Source of the DNA: Ptiloglossa arizonensis
Taxonomy: Eukaryota > Arthropoda > Insecta > Hymenoptera > Colletidae
Length of the DNA stretch: 64,000 bases
Direction of reading: 5' to 3'
Assembly: GCF_051014685.1 (NCBI RefSeq)
Contig: NW_027478401.1
Span: forward strand, 1-64,000
Part shown: piece after piece, positions 1-12,534 of the stretch
Layout: every line of letters starts with the position of its first letter
Position numbering within the stretch: the stretch's first letter is position 1
Program-made: the position numbers and the translations under genes
The notes under the pieces: generated by a model
Database searches by the model: none
Seen by the model: only the letters and a program-made list of their open reading frames with translations
What the model was told of the DNA's origin: nothing

Positions 1-3000
1 CATTTCTTAGCATCAAACTTCCCATATCTCGCGAACGGATTGACTTAACCCAAAAATCCTATTGCATCTGAAAGTAGAAACTCGCCCGATTACTACGGTA
101 TGTGTATTTTTTCCCTAGGCCATCTGGTTAAGCGTTCGGAGCAGCAGAATGCGAAAAAATTTGTTGTCTTGTCAAACCATTTCTTAGCTTCACACTCCAT
201 ATCTCGCGAACGATTGACCTAACCCAAAAATTCCTATTGGATTTGAAAGTAGAAACTCGCCCGATTACAACTGGTATATCGTATTTTTTCCCTAGGCCAT
301 TCTGGGTAAGCGATTGGAGCAGCAGAAGTGCAAAAAAATTTCTTGTCTTCTCAACCATTTCTTCGCTTTCAAACTCCCATATCTCGCGAACGGATTGACC
401 TAACTCCAAAAATTCCTATTGCGTCTGAAAGTAGAAACTAGCCCGATAACAACGGTATGTGTATTTTCTCCCTATGCCTTTCTGGTTAAGCGACTGGAGC
501 AGCAGAATTGCGAAAAATTTGTTCTCTTCTCAACCATTTCTTGGCTTCAAACTCCCATATCTCGCGAACGGATTGACCTCAACCCAAAAATTCCTGTTGC
601 GTATGAAAGTAGAAACTACGCCCGAATTACAACGGTATGTGTATTTTTTCCCGTAGAGCCATTCTGGTTAAGCGATTAGAGCCGCAGAATTGCCGAAAAA
701 TTTGTTCTCTTCTCAACCATTTTCTTATCTTCCAACTCCCATACCTCGCGAACGGATTGACTTAACCCCAAAAATTCCTATTGCATCTGAAAGTAGAAAC
801 TCGCCCGATACAACGTATTTGTATTTTTTTCCTAGGAGCATTCTGGTTAAGCGATTAGAGCCGCAGAATTGCGAAAATTTGATCTCTTCTCAACCATTTC
901 CTTAGCTTCAATCTCTCATATCACGCGAACGGATTGACCTATACCCCAAAAATTCCTATTGGATTTGAAAGTAGAAACTCGCCCGATTACAACGGTATAC
1001 GTTATTTTTTCCCTAGGGCCATTCTGGTTAAAGCGATTGGAGCAGCAGAAGTGCAAAAAATTTCTTGTCTTCTCAACCATTTCTTCGCTTCAAACTCCCA
1101 TATCTCGCGAACGGATTGACCTAACCCAAAAATTCCTATTGCATCTGAAAGTAGAAACACGCCCGATACAACGGTATGTGTATTTTTTCCCTAGCCATTC
1201 TGGTTAAGCGTTTGGAGCAGCAGAAGTGCGAAAAATTTGTTGTCTTCTCAACCATTTCTTAGCTTCAAACTCCCATATATCGTGAACGGATTGACCTAAC
1301 CCAAAAATTCCTATTGCATCTGAAATTAGAAACTCGCCCGATTACAACGGTATGTTCAATTTTTTCCCTATGCCATTCTGGTTAAGTGTATGGAGCAGCA
1401 GAATTGCAAAAAATTTTTGCCTTCTCAACCATTTCTTGGCTTCAAACTCCCATATCTCGCGAACGGATTGACCTAACCCAAAAATTCCTATTGCATACTG
1501 AAAGTAGAAACTCGCCCGATTACAACGGTATGTGTATTTTTTCCCTAGGTCATTCTGGTTAAGCGTTTGGAGCAGCAGAATGCGAAAAATTTTTCGCGAT
1601 CTCAACCATTTCTTGGCTTCAAACTCCCATATCTCGCGAACGGATTGACCAACCCAAAAAATTCCTTTGCATCTGAAAGTAGAAACTCGCCCGTTTACAA
1701 CTGGTAATGTGTATTTTTTCCCTATAGGCATTTCTGGTTAAGCGTTTGGAAGCAGCAGAATTGCGAAAAATTTGTTGTCTTGTCAACCATTTCTTAGCAT
1801 CAAACTCCCATATCTCGCGAACGGATTGACTTAACCCAAAAATTCTATTGTCATCTGAAAGTAGAAACTCGCCCGATTACTACGGTATGTGTATTTTTTT
1901 TCCCTAGGCCATCTCTGGATAAGCGTTCGGAGCAGCAGAATTGCGAAATATTTGTTGTCTTGTCAACCCATTTCTTAGCTTCAAACTCCCATATCTCGCG
2001 AACGGATTGACCTAACCCAAAAATTTCCTATTGGGATTTGAAAGTAGAAACTCGCTCGATTACAACGGTATACGTATTTTTTCCCTAGGCCATTCTGGTT
2101 AAGCGATTGGAGCAGCAGAAGTGCAAAAAATTTCTTGTCTTCTCAACCATTTCTTAGCTTCAAACTCCCATATCTCGCGAACGATTGAACCAAACCCAAA
2201 AATTCCTACTGCGTCCGAAATTAGAAACTCGCCCGATTACAATGGTTTGCGTATTTTTCCCTAGGCCGTTCTGGTTAAGCGTTTGAAGCAGCAGAATTGC
2301 GAAAAGTTTGTTCTCTTCTCAACCATTTCTTAGCTTCAATCTCTCATATCTCGCGAACGGATTGACCTAAGCCAAAAATTACTATTGGATTTGAAAGTAG
2401 AAACTCGCCTGATTACAACCGTATACGTATTTTTTTCCCTAGGCCATTCTGGTTAAGGCGATTGGAGCAGCAGAAGTGCAAAAAATTTGTTCTCTTCTCA
2501 AACAGTTCTTGGTTTCTTGTTAACCTCCCATATCTCGCGAACGGATTGACCCAACCCAAAAATTCCTGTTGCGTCTGAAAGTAGAAACTCGCCCCGATTA
2601 CAACGGTATATGTATTTTTTTCCCGTAGGACATTCTGGTAAAACGTTTGGAGCAGCAGAATTGCGACAAATTTATTTGCCTTCTCAACCATTTCTTGGCT
2701 TCAAACTCCCATATCTCGCGAACGATTGACCTAACCCAAAAATTCCTATTGCATCTGAAAGTAGAAACTCGCCCGATTACAATGATATTTGTATTTTTTC
2801 CCTAGGCCATTCTGGTTAAGCGTTTTGAGGCAGCAGATTTGCGAAAAATTTCTGCCCTTCTGAACCATTTCTTGGCTTCAAACTCCCTTATCTAGCGAAC
2901 GGATTGACATAACCCAAAAATTGCTATTGAATCATAAAATAGATACTCGCCCGATTACAACGGTATGTGTATTTTTACTCTAGGGCATTCTGGTTAAGCG

Positions 3001-5890
3001 TTTGGAGCAGCAGAATTGCGAAAAATTTTTTGCCTTCTCAACCATTTCTTGGCTTCAAACTCCCTTATCTTGCGAACGGATTGACCTAACCCAAAAATTG
3101 CTATTGCATTTGAAAGTAGAAACTCGCCGATTACAACGGTATGTGCATTTTTTCCCTAGGCCATTCTGGATAAGCGTTTGGAGCAGCAGAAGTGCGAAAA
3201 ATTTGTTCTCTTCTCAACCAGTTCTTAGCTTCAAACTCCAATATCTCGCGAACGGATTGACTTAACCCAAAATTCCTATTGCATCTGAAAGTAGAAACTC
3301 GCCCGATTACAACGGTATGTGCATTTTTTCCCTAGGCCATTCTGGTTAAGCGTTTGGAGCAGCAGAATTGCGAAAACTTATTCTCTTCTCAACCATGTCG
3401 TAGCTACAAACTCCGATATCTCGCGAACGGATTGACCTAACCCAAAAATTCCTATTGCATCTGAAAGCAGAAACTCGGCCGATTACAACGGTATGTGTAT
3501 TTTTCTCCCTAGGCCATTCTGGTTAAGCGATTGGAGCAGCAGAAGTGCGAAAAATTTGTTGTCTTCTCAACCATTTCTTCGCTTCAAACTCCCATATCTC
3601 GCGAACGGATTGACCAAACCCAAAAATTCCTACTGCGTCCGAAATTAGAAACTCGCCCGATTACAATGGTTTTGCGTATTTTTTCCCTAGGCCGTTCTGG
3701 TTAAGCGTTTGAAGCAGCAGAATTGCGAAAAATTTGTTCTCTTCTCAACCATTTCTTAGCTTCAATCTCTCATATCTCGCGAACGGATTGACCTAACCCA
3801 AAATTCCTATTGGATTTGAAAGTAGAAACTCGCCTGATTACAACCGTATACGTATTTTTTCCCTAGGCCATTCTGGTTAAGCGATTGGAGCAGCAGAAGT
3901 GCAAAAAAATTTATTCTCTTCTCAACCAATTCTTGGTTTCAACCTCCCATATCTCGCGAACGGATTGACCCAACCCAAAAATTCCTGTTGCGTCAGAAAG
4001 TAGAAACTCGCCCGATTACAACGGTATGTGTATTTTTTCCCTAGGCCATTCTGGTTAAGCGATTGGAGCAGCAGAGTTGCGAAAATTTGTTGTCTTCTCA
4101 ACCATTTCTTCGCTTCAAACTCCCATATCTCGCGAACGGATTGACCAAACCCAAAAATTCCTACTGCGTCCGAAATTAGAAACTCGCCCGATTACAATGG
4201 TTTGCGTAGTTTTTCCCTAGGCCGTTCTGGTTAAGCGTTTGGAGCAGCAGAATTGCGAAAAATTTGTTCTCCTCTCAACCATTTCTTAGCTTCAATCACT
4301 TATATCTCGCGAAACGGATTGACCTAACCCCAAAAATTCCTATTGGATTTGAAAGTAGAAACTCGCCCGATTACAACAGTATGTGTATTTTTTCCCTAGG
4401 CCATTCTGGTTAAGCGATTGGAGCAGCAGAATTGCGAAAAATTTGTTCTCTTCTCAACCATTTCTTGGCTTCAAACTCCCTTATCTAGCGAACGGATTGA
4501 CATAACCCAAAAAATTGCTATTGAATCTGAAAATAGATACTCGCCCGATTACAACGGTATGTGTATTTTTACTCTAGGGCATTCTGGTTAAGCGTTTGGA
4601 GCAGCAGAATTGCGAAAAATTTTTTGCCTCCTCAACCATTTCTTCGCTTCAAACTCCCATATCTCGCGAACGGATTGACCTAACCCAAAAATTCCTATTG
4701 CATCTGAAAGTAGAAACTCGCCCGATTACTACGGTAGGGTGTATTTTTTCCCTATGCCATTCTGGTTAAGCGTTTGGAGCAGCAGAATTGCGAAAAATTT
4801 GTTGTCTTCTCAACCATTTCTTAGCTTCAAACTCCCATATCTCGCGAACGGATTGACCAAACCCAAAAATTCCTACTGCGTCCGAAATTAGAAACTCGCC
4901 CGATTACAATGTTTTGCGTATTTTTTCCCTAGCCGTTCTGGTTAAGCGTTTGAAGCAGCAGAATTGCGAAAAATTTGTTCTCTTCTCAACCATTTCTTAG
5001 CTTCAATCTCTCATATCTCGCGAACGGATTGACCTAACCCAAAAATTCCTATTGGATTTGAAAGTAGAAACTCGCCTGATTACAACCGTATACGTATTTC
5101 TTCCCTAGGCCATTCTGGTTAAGCGATTGGAAGGCAGCAGAAGTGCAAAAAATTTGTTCTCTTCTCAACCAGTTCTTGGTTTCAACCTCCCATATCTCGC
5201 GAACGGATTGACCCAACCCAAAAATTCCTGTTGCGTCTGAAAGTAGAAAACTCGCCCCGATTACAACGGTATGTGTATTTTTTCCTTAGGACATTCTGGT
5301 TAAACGTTTGGAGCAGCAGAATTGCGAAAAATTTTTTTGCCTTCTCAACCATTTCTTGGCTTCAAACTCCCATATCTCGCGAACGGATTGACCTAACCCA
5401 AAAATTCCTATTGCATCTGAAAGTAGAAACTCGCCCGATTACAATGATATTTGTATTTTTTCCCTAGGGCCATTCTGGTTAAGCGTTTTGAGGCAGCAGA
5501 TTTTGCGAAAAATTTCTGCCCTTCTGAACCATTCTCTTGGCTTCAAACTCCCTTATCTTGCGAACGGATTGACCTAACCCAAAAATTGCTATTGCATTTG
5601 AAAGTAGAAACTCGCCCGATTACATCGGTATGTGCATTTTTTCCCTAGGCCATTCTGGATAAGCGTTTGGAGCAGCAGAAGTGCGAAAAATTTGTTCTCT
5701 CTCAACCAGTTCTTAGCTTCAATGACTCCAATATCTCGCGAACGGATTGACTTAACCCAAAAATTCCTATTGCATCTGAAAGTAGAAACTCGCCCGATTA
5801 CAACGGTATGTGCATTTTTTCCCTAGGCCATTCTGGTTAAGCGTTTGGAGCAGCAGAATTGCGAAAAACTTATTCTCTTCTCAACCATGT
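1..5890. repeat. Indel-rich left segment of the array
   Basis: These 33 monomer steps carry many one-base and two-base insertions and deletions, often in or beside homopolymers, such as varying A-run and C-run lengths in AACCCAAAAATTCC and doubled bases in GGAGCAGCAG and CGCCCGATT. Net length excess is 29 bp over 19 steps (30-3,422) and 14 bp over 14 steps (3,422-5,914), then zero over the next 40 steps. The substitution haplotypes are the same ones seen in clean copies further right, for example the marker GTCGTAGCTACAAACTCC at 3,397 and 5,889 recurring at 8,544 and 12,969. The segment is therefore ordinary array with indels on top, which looks more like low-coverage or unpolished assembly than ancient divergence. 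Confidence 0.7.
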
Positions 5891-6352
5891 CGTAGCTACA
5901 AACTCCGATATCTCGCGAACGGATTGACCTAACCCAAAAATTCCTATTGCATCTGAAAGCAGAAACTCGGCCGATTACAACGGTATGTGTATTTTCTCCC
6001 TAGGCCATTCTGGTTAAGCGATTGGAGCAGCAGAATTGCGAAAAATTTGTTCTCTTCTCAACCATTTCTTGGCTTCAAACTCCCATATCTCGCGAACGGA
6101 TTGACCAAACCCAAAAATTCCTACTGCGTCCGAAATTAGAAACTCGCCCGATTACAATGGTTTGCGTAGTTTTTCCCTAGGCCGTTCTGGTTAAGCGTTT
6201 GGAGCAGCAGAATTGCGAAAAATTTGTTCTCCTCTCAACCATTTCTTAGCTTCAATCACTTATATCTCGCGAACGGATTGACCTAACCCAAAAATTCCTA
6301 TTGGATTTGAAAGTAGAAACTCGCCCGATTACAACAGTATGTGTATTTTTTC

Positions 6353-7110
6353 CCTAGGCCGTTCTGGTTAAGCGTTTGAAGCAGCAGAATTGCGAAAAAT
6401 TTGTTCTCTTCTCAACCATTTCTTAGCTTCAATCTCTCATATCTCGCGAACGGATTGACCTAACCCAAAAATTCCTATTGGAATGGAAAGTAGAAACTCG
6501 CCTGATTACAACCGTATACGTATTTTTTCCCTAGGCCATTCTGGTTAAGCGATTGGAGCAGCAGAAGTGCAAAAAATTTACTCTCTTCTCAACCAGTTCT
6601 TGGTTTCAACCTCCCATATCTCGCGAACGGATTGACCCAACCCAAAAATTCCTGTTGCGTCTGAAAGTAGAAACTCGCCCGATTACAACGGTATGTGTAT
6701 TTTTTCCCTAGGCCATTCTGGTTAAGCGATTGGAGCAGCAGAGTTGCGAAAAATTTGTTCTCTTCTCAACCATTTCTTAGCTTCAAACTCCCATATCTCG
6801 CGAACGGATTGACCCAACCCAAAAATTCCTATTGCATCTGAAAGTAGAAACTCGCCCTATTACAACAGTATGTGTATATGTTCGCTAGGCCATTCTGGTT
6901 AAGCGTTTGGAGCAGCAGAAGTGCGAAGAATTTGTGGACTTCTCAACCATTTCTTGGCTTCAAACTCCCATATCTCGCGAACGGATTGACCTAACCCAAA
7001 AATTCCTATTGCATCTGAAAGTAGAAACTCGCCCGATTACAATGGTTTGCGTATTTTTTCCCTAGGCCGTTCTGGTTAAGCGTTTGGAGCAGCAGAATTG
7101 CGAAAAATTT
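6353..7110. repeat. 758-bp segment copied 14 monomers downstream (copy 1)
   Basis: This stretch matches about 8,831-9,588 at an offset of 2,478 bp (14 x 177). Shared diagnostic variants include AACCAGTTCTTGG at 6,591 and 9,069 and TGTATATGTTCGCTAGG near 6,871 and 9,349. The match ends where GTTCTCTTCTC in copy 1 becomes GTTGTCTTCTC in copy 2. The offset is an exact monomer multiple, as expected from in-register unequal exchange. Confidence 0.75.
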
Positions 7111-8000
7111 GTTCTCTTCTCAACCATTTCTTAGCTTCAATCTCTCATATCTCGCGAACGGATTGACCACACCCAAAAATTCCTATTGGATTTGAAAGTA
7201 GAAACTCGCCCGATTACAACGGTATACGTATTTTTTCCCTAGGCCAATCTGGTTAAGCGATTGGAGCAGCAGAAGTGCAAAAAATTTGTTCTCTTCTCAA
7301 CCATTTCTTAGCTTCAAACTCCCATATCTCGCGAACGGATTGACCTAACCGAAAAATTCCTATTGCATCCGAAAGTAGAAACTCGCCCGATTACAATGGT
7401 ATGTGTATTTTTTCCCTAGGCCATTCTGGTTAAGCGTTTGGAGCAGCAGAATTGCGAAAAATTTTTTGCGCTCTCAACCATTTCTTGGCTTCAACCTCCC
7501 ATATCTCGCGAACGGATTGACCCAACCCAAAAATTCCTGTTGCATCTGAAAGTAGAAACTCGCCCGATTACAACGGTATGTGTACTTTTTCCCTAGGAGA
7601 TTCTGGTTTCGTGTTTGGAGCAGCAGAAGTGCGAAAAATTTGTTGTCTTCTCAACCATTTCTTCGCTTCAAACTCCCATATCTCGCGAACGGATTGACCA
7701 AACCCAAAAATTCCTACTGCGTCCGAAATTAGAAACTCGCCCGATTACAATGGTTTGCGTAGTTTTTCCCTAGGCCGTTCTGGTTAAGCGTTTTGAGCAG
7801 CAGAATTGCGAAAAATTTGTTCTCTTCTCAACCATTTCTTAGCTTCAATCTCTCATATCTCGCGAACGGATTGACCTAACCCAAAAATTCCTATTGGATT
7901 TGAAAGTAGAAACTCGCCCGATTACAACAGTATGTGTATTTTTTCCCTAGGCCATTCTGGTTAAGCGATTGGAGCAGCAGAATTGCGAAAAATTTGTTCT
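7026..8000. repeat. Triplicated block of about 5.5 monomers (copy 1 of 3)
   Basis: Matches about 10,035-11,010 (offset 3,009 bp, 17 monomers) and about 11,274-12,240 (a further 1,239 bp, 7 monomers). The best marker is TACTTTTTCCCTAGGAGA followed by TTCTGGTTTCGTG, with GTAC starting at 7,582, 10,591 and 11,830. It occurs nowhere else that I noticed. Flanking monomers differ among the three copies. Confidence 0.75.
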
Positions 8001-9259
8001 CTTCTCAACCATTTCTTGGCATCAAACTCCCTTATCTAGCGAACGGATTGACATAACCCAAAAATTGCTATTGAATCTGAAAATAGATACTCGCCCGATT
8101 ACAACGGTATGTGTATTTTTACTCTAGGGCATTCTGGTTAAGCGTTTGAAGCAGCAGAATTGCGAAAAATTTTTTGCCTTCTCAACCATTTCTTGGCTTC
8201 AAACTCCCTTATCTTGCGAACGGATTGACCTAACCCAAAAATTGCTATTGCATTTGAAAGTAGAAACTCGCCCGATTACAACGGTATGTGCATTTTTTCC
8301 CTAGGCCATTCTGGATAAGCGTTTGGAGCAGCAGAAGTGCGAAAAATTTGTTCTCTTCTCAACCAGTTCTTAGCTTCAAACTCCAATATCTCGCGAACGG
8401 ATTGACTTAACCCAAAAATTCCTATTGCATCTGAAAGTAGAAACTCGCCCGATTACAACGGTATGTGCATTTTTTCCCTAGGCCATTCTGGTTAAGCGTT
8501 TGGAGCAGCAGAATTGCGAAAAACTTATTCTCTTCTCAACCATGTCGTAGCTACAAACTCCGATATCTCGCGAACGGATTGACCTAACCCAAAAATTCCT
8601 ATTGCATCTGAAAGCAGAAACTCGGCCGATTACAACGGTATGTGTATTTTCTCCCTAGGCCATTCTGGTTAAGCGATTGGAGCAGCAGAAGTGCGAAAAA
8701 TTTGTTGTCTTCTCAACCATTTCTTCGCTTCAAACTCCCATATCTCGCGAACGGATTGACCAAACCCAAAAATTCCTACTGCGTCCGAAATTAGAAACTC
8801 GCCCGATTACAATGGTTTGCGTATTTTTTCCCTAGGCCGTTCTGGTTAAGCGTTTGAAGCAGCAGAATTGCGAAAAATTTGTTCTCTTCTCAACCATTTC
8901 TTAGCTTCAATCTCTCATATCTCGCGAACGGATTGACCTAATCCAAAAATTCCTATTGGATTTGAAAGTAGAAACTCGCCTGATTACAACCGTATACGTA
9001 TTTTTTCCCTAGGCCATTCTGGTTAAGCGATTGGAGCAGCAGAAGTGCAAAAAATTTACTCTCTTCTCAACCAGTTCTTGGCTTCAACCTCCCATATCTC
9101 GCGAACGGATTGACCCAACCCAAAAATTCCTGTTGCGTCTGAAAGTAGAAACTCGCCCGATTACAACGGTATGTGTATTTTTTCCCTAGGCCATTCTGGT
9201 TAAGCGATTGGAGCAGCAGAGTTGCGAAAAATTTGTTCTCTTCTCAACCATTTCTTAGC

Positions 9260-9967
9260 TTCAAACTCCCATATCTCGCGAACGGATTGACCCAACCTAA
9301 AAATTCCTATTGCATCTGAAAGTAGAAACTCGCCCTATTACAACAGTATGTGTATATGTTCGCTAGGCCATTCTGGTTAAGCGTTTGGAGCAGCAGAAGT
9401 GCGAAGAATTTGTGGACTTCTCAACCATTTCTTGGCTTCAAACTCCCATATCTCTCGAACGGATTGACCTAACCCAAAAATTCCTATTGCATCTGAAAGT
9501 AGAAACTCGCCCGATTACAATGGTTTGCGTATTTTTTCCCTAGGCCGTTCTGGTTAAGCGTTTGGAGCAGCAGAATTGCGAAAAATTTGTTGTCTTCTCA
9601 ACCATTTCTTCGCTTCAATCTCCCATATCTCGCGAACGAATTGACCCAACCCAAAAATTCCTATTGCATCTGAAAGTAGAAACTCGCCCTATTACAACAG
9701 TATGTGTATATGTTCGCTAGGCCATTCTGGTTAAGCGTTTGGAGCAGCAGAAGTGCGAAGAATTTGTGGACTTCTCAACCATTTCTTGGCTTCAAACTCC
9801 CATATCTCTCGAACGGATTGACCTAACCCAAAAATTCCTATTGCATCTGAAAGTAGAAACTCGCCCGATTACAATGGTTTGCGTATTTTTTCCCTAGGCC
9901 GTTCTGGTTAAGCGTTTGGAGCAGCAGAATTGCGAAAAATTTGTTGTCTTCTCAACCATTTCTTCGC
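9260..9967. repeat. Tandem 2-monomer (354-bp) duplication
   Basis: Two adjacent copies of a dimer. The variant TGTATATGTTCGCTAGG recurs at 9,349 and 9,703, exactly 354 bp apart, each followed by GCGAAGAATTTGTGGAC and by CTCTCGAACGG in place of the usual CTCGCGAACGG. The shared private change in the core box shows that the second copy derives from the first or from the same parent. Differences cluster at the edges (GAACGG against GAACGA). Confidence 0.8.
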
Positions 9968-10034
9968 TTCAAACTCCCATATCTCGCGAACGGATTGACC
10001 AAACCCAAAAATTCCTACTGCGTCCGAAATTAGA

Positions 10035-12240
10035 AACTCGCCCGATTACAATGGTTTGCGTATTTTTTCCCTAGGCCGTTCTGGTTAAGCGTTTGGAGCA
10101 GCAGAATTGCGAAAAATTTGTTCTCTTCTCAACCATTTCTTAGCTTCAATCTCTCATATCTCGCGAACGGATTGACCACACCCAAAAATTCCTATTGGAT
10201 TTGAAAGTAGAAACTCGCCCGATTACAACGGTATACGTATTTTTTCCCTAGGCCATTCTGGTTAAGCGATTGGAGCAGCAGAAGTGCAAAAAATTTGTTC
10301 TCTTCTCAACCATTTCTTAGCTTCAAACTCCCATATCTCGCGAACGGATTGACCTAACCGAAAAATTCCTATTGCATCTGACAGTAGAAACTCGCCCGAT
10401 TACAATGGTATGTGTATTTTTTCCCTAGGCCATTCTGGTTAAGCGTTTGGAGCAGCAGAATTGCGAAAAATTTTTTGCGTTCTCAACCATTTCTTGGCTT
10501 CAACCTCCCATATCTCGCGAACGGATTGACCCAACCCAAAAATTCCTGTTGCATCTGAAAGTAGAAACTCGCCCGATTACAACGGTATGTGTACTTTTTC
10601 CCTAGGAGATTCTGGTTTCGTGTTTGGAGCAGCAGAATTGCGAAAAATTTGTTGTCTTCTCAACCATTTCTTCGCTTCAAACTCCCATATCTCCCGAACG
10701 GATTGACCAAACCCAAAAATTCCTACTGCGTCCGAAATTAGAAACTCGCCCGATTACAATGGTTTGCGTAGTTTCTCCCTAGGCCGTTCTGGTTAAGCGT
10801 TTGGAGCAGCAGAATTGCGAAAAATTTGTTCTCTTCTCAACCATTTCTTAGCTTCAATCTCTCATATCTCGCGAACGGATTGACCTAACCCAAAAATTCC
10901 TATTGGATTTGAAAGTAGAAACTCGCCCGATTACAACAGTATGTGTATTTTTGCCCTAGGCCATTCTGGTTAAGCGATTGGAGCAGCAGAATTGCGAAAA
11001 ATTTGTTCTCTTCTCAACCATTTCTTAGCTTCAAACTCCCATATCTCGCGAACGGATTGACACAACCCAAAAATTCCTATTGCATCTGAAAGTAGAAACT
11101 CGCCCTATTACAACAGTATGTGTATATGTGCGCTAGGCCATTCTGGTTAAGCGTTTGGAGCAGCAGAAGTGCGAAGAATTTGTGGACTTCTCAACCATTT
11201 CTTGGCTTCAAACTCCCATATCTCGCGAACGGATTGACCTAACCCAAAACTTCCTATTGCATCTGAAAGTAGAAACTCGCCCGATTACAATGGTTTGCGT
11301 ATTTTTTCCCTAGGCCGTTCTGGTTAAGCGTTTGGAGCAGCAGAATTGCGAAAAATTTGTTCTCTTCTCAACCATTTCTTAGCTTCAATCTCTCATATCT
11401 CGCGAACGGATTGACCAAACCCAAAAATTCCTATTGGATTTGAAAGTAGAAACTCGCCCGATTACAACGGTATACGTATTTTTTCCCTAGGCCATTCTGG
11501 TTAAGCGATTGGAGCAGCAGAAGTGCAAAAAATTTGTTCTCTTCTCAACCATTTCTTAGCTTCAAACTCCCATATCTCGCGAACGGATTGACCTAACCGA
11601 AAAATTCCTATTGCATCTGAAAGTAGAAACTCGCCCGATTACAATGGTATGTGTATTTTTTCCCTAGGCTATTCTGGTTAAGCGTTTGGAGCAGCAGAAT
11701 TGCGAAAAATTTTTTGCGTTCTCAACCATTTCTTGGCTTCAACCTCCCATATCTCGCGAACGGATTGACCCAACCCAAAAATTCCTGTTGCATCTGAAAG
11801 TAGAAACTCGCCCGATTACAACGGTATGTGTACTTTTTCCCTAGGAGATTCTGGTTTCGTGTTTGGAGCAGCAGAAGTGCGAAAAATTTGTTGTCTTCTC
11901 AACCATTTCTTCGCTTCAAACTCCCATATCTCGCGAACGGATTGACCAAACCCAAAAATTCCTACTGCGTCCGAAATTAGAAACTCGCCCGATTACAATG
12001 GTTTGCGTAGTTTTTCCCTAGGCCGTTCTGGTTAAGCGTTTGGAGCAGCAGAATTGCGAAAAATTTGTTCTCTTCTCAACCATTTCTTAGCTTCAATCTC
12101 TCATATCTCGCGAACGGATTGACCTAACCCAAAAATTCCTATTGGATTTGAAAGCAGAAACTCGCCCGATTACAACAGTATGTGTATTTTTTCCCTAGGC
12201 CATTCTGGTTAAGCGATTGGAGCAGCAGAATTGCGAAAAA
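10035..12240. repeat. 7-monomer (1,239-bp) repeat, copies 2 and 3 of the triplicated block
   Basis: The two block copies here lie one 1,239-bp period apart, marked by TACTTTTTCCCTAGGAGA at 10,591 and 11,830 and by GACCACACCC at 10,174 against GACCAAACCC at 11,413. The core match in each is about 970 bp. The remaining monomers between them (about 11,010-11,274) come from the TGTATATGTGCGCTAGG type and are not shared. Seven-monomer spacing recurs near 33.3 and 54.2 kb in unrelated monomer sets. Confidence 0.7.
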
Positions 12241-12462
12241 TTTATTCTCTTCTCAACCATTTCTTAGATTCAAACTCCCATATCTCGCGAACGGATTGAC
12301 CTAACCCAAAAATTCCTATTGCATCTGAAAGTAGAAGCTCGCCCGATTACAACGGTATGTGTATTTTTTTCCTAGGCCATTCTGGTTATGCGTTTGGAGC
12401 AGCAGAATTGCGAAAAATTTTTTGCCTTCTCAACCATTTCTTGGCTTCAAACTCCCATATCT

Positions 12463-12471
12463 CGCGAACGG
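12463..12471 (+). other. Invariant core box CGCGAACGG (example copy)
   Basis: By eye this is the most constant part of the monomer. Most copies across the window keep TCTCGCGAACGG. The recurrent exceptions are few: TCTCGCAAACGG in the 29.9-45.7 kb family, TCTTGCGAACGG and TCTAGCGAACGG in the CTCCCTTATC family, GAACGC around 18.1, 21.3, 22.9 and 26.1 kb, and GAACTG around 36-45 kb and 51-63 kb. It carries three of the eight CpGs of the monomer. Constancy inside an otherwise drifting satellite is what a protein-binding site would show, but no known factor is identified and recent homogenisation could also explain it. Confidence 0.5.
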
Positions 12472-12517
12472 ATTGACCTAACCCAAAAATTCCTGTTGCG
12501 TATGAAAGTAGAAACTC

Positions 12518-12534
12518 GCCCGATTACAACGGTA
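12518..12534 (-). other. CENP-B-box-like 17-mer (weak, 7 of 9 key bases)
   Basis: On the minus strand this 17-mer reads TACCGTTGTAATCGGGC. Against the CENP-B box NTTCGNNNNANNCGGGN it matches seven of the nine specified bases; the TT at positions 2-3 is AC. About 0.5 matches this good are expected by chance in both strands of a 177-bp monomer (352 of 262,144 nine-base combinations lie within two mismatches), so this is not evidence of CENP-B binding on its own. Many copies weaken it further, with CGCCCCATT or ACAACTGTAT. I saw no copy with a full match. Confidence 0.15.

Noticed and set aside
1582..1597. Perfect 16-bp palindrome GCGAAAAATTTTTCGC
   Set aside because: It occurs in one monomer of the indel-rich left zone and is produced by a private change next to the usual GCGAAAAATTTTTTGCC. 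Probably an error or a chance variant.
12480..12490. Telomere-like TTGGGTTAGG on the minus strand of the CCTAACCC stretch in each monomer
   Set aside because: Only about one and a half telomeric units occur, never extended into a run, and the stretch varies (CCAAACCC, CCCAACCC). Treated as coincidence.
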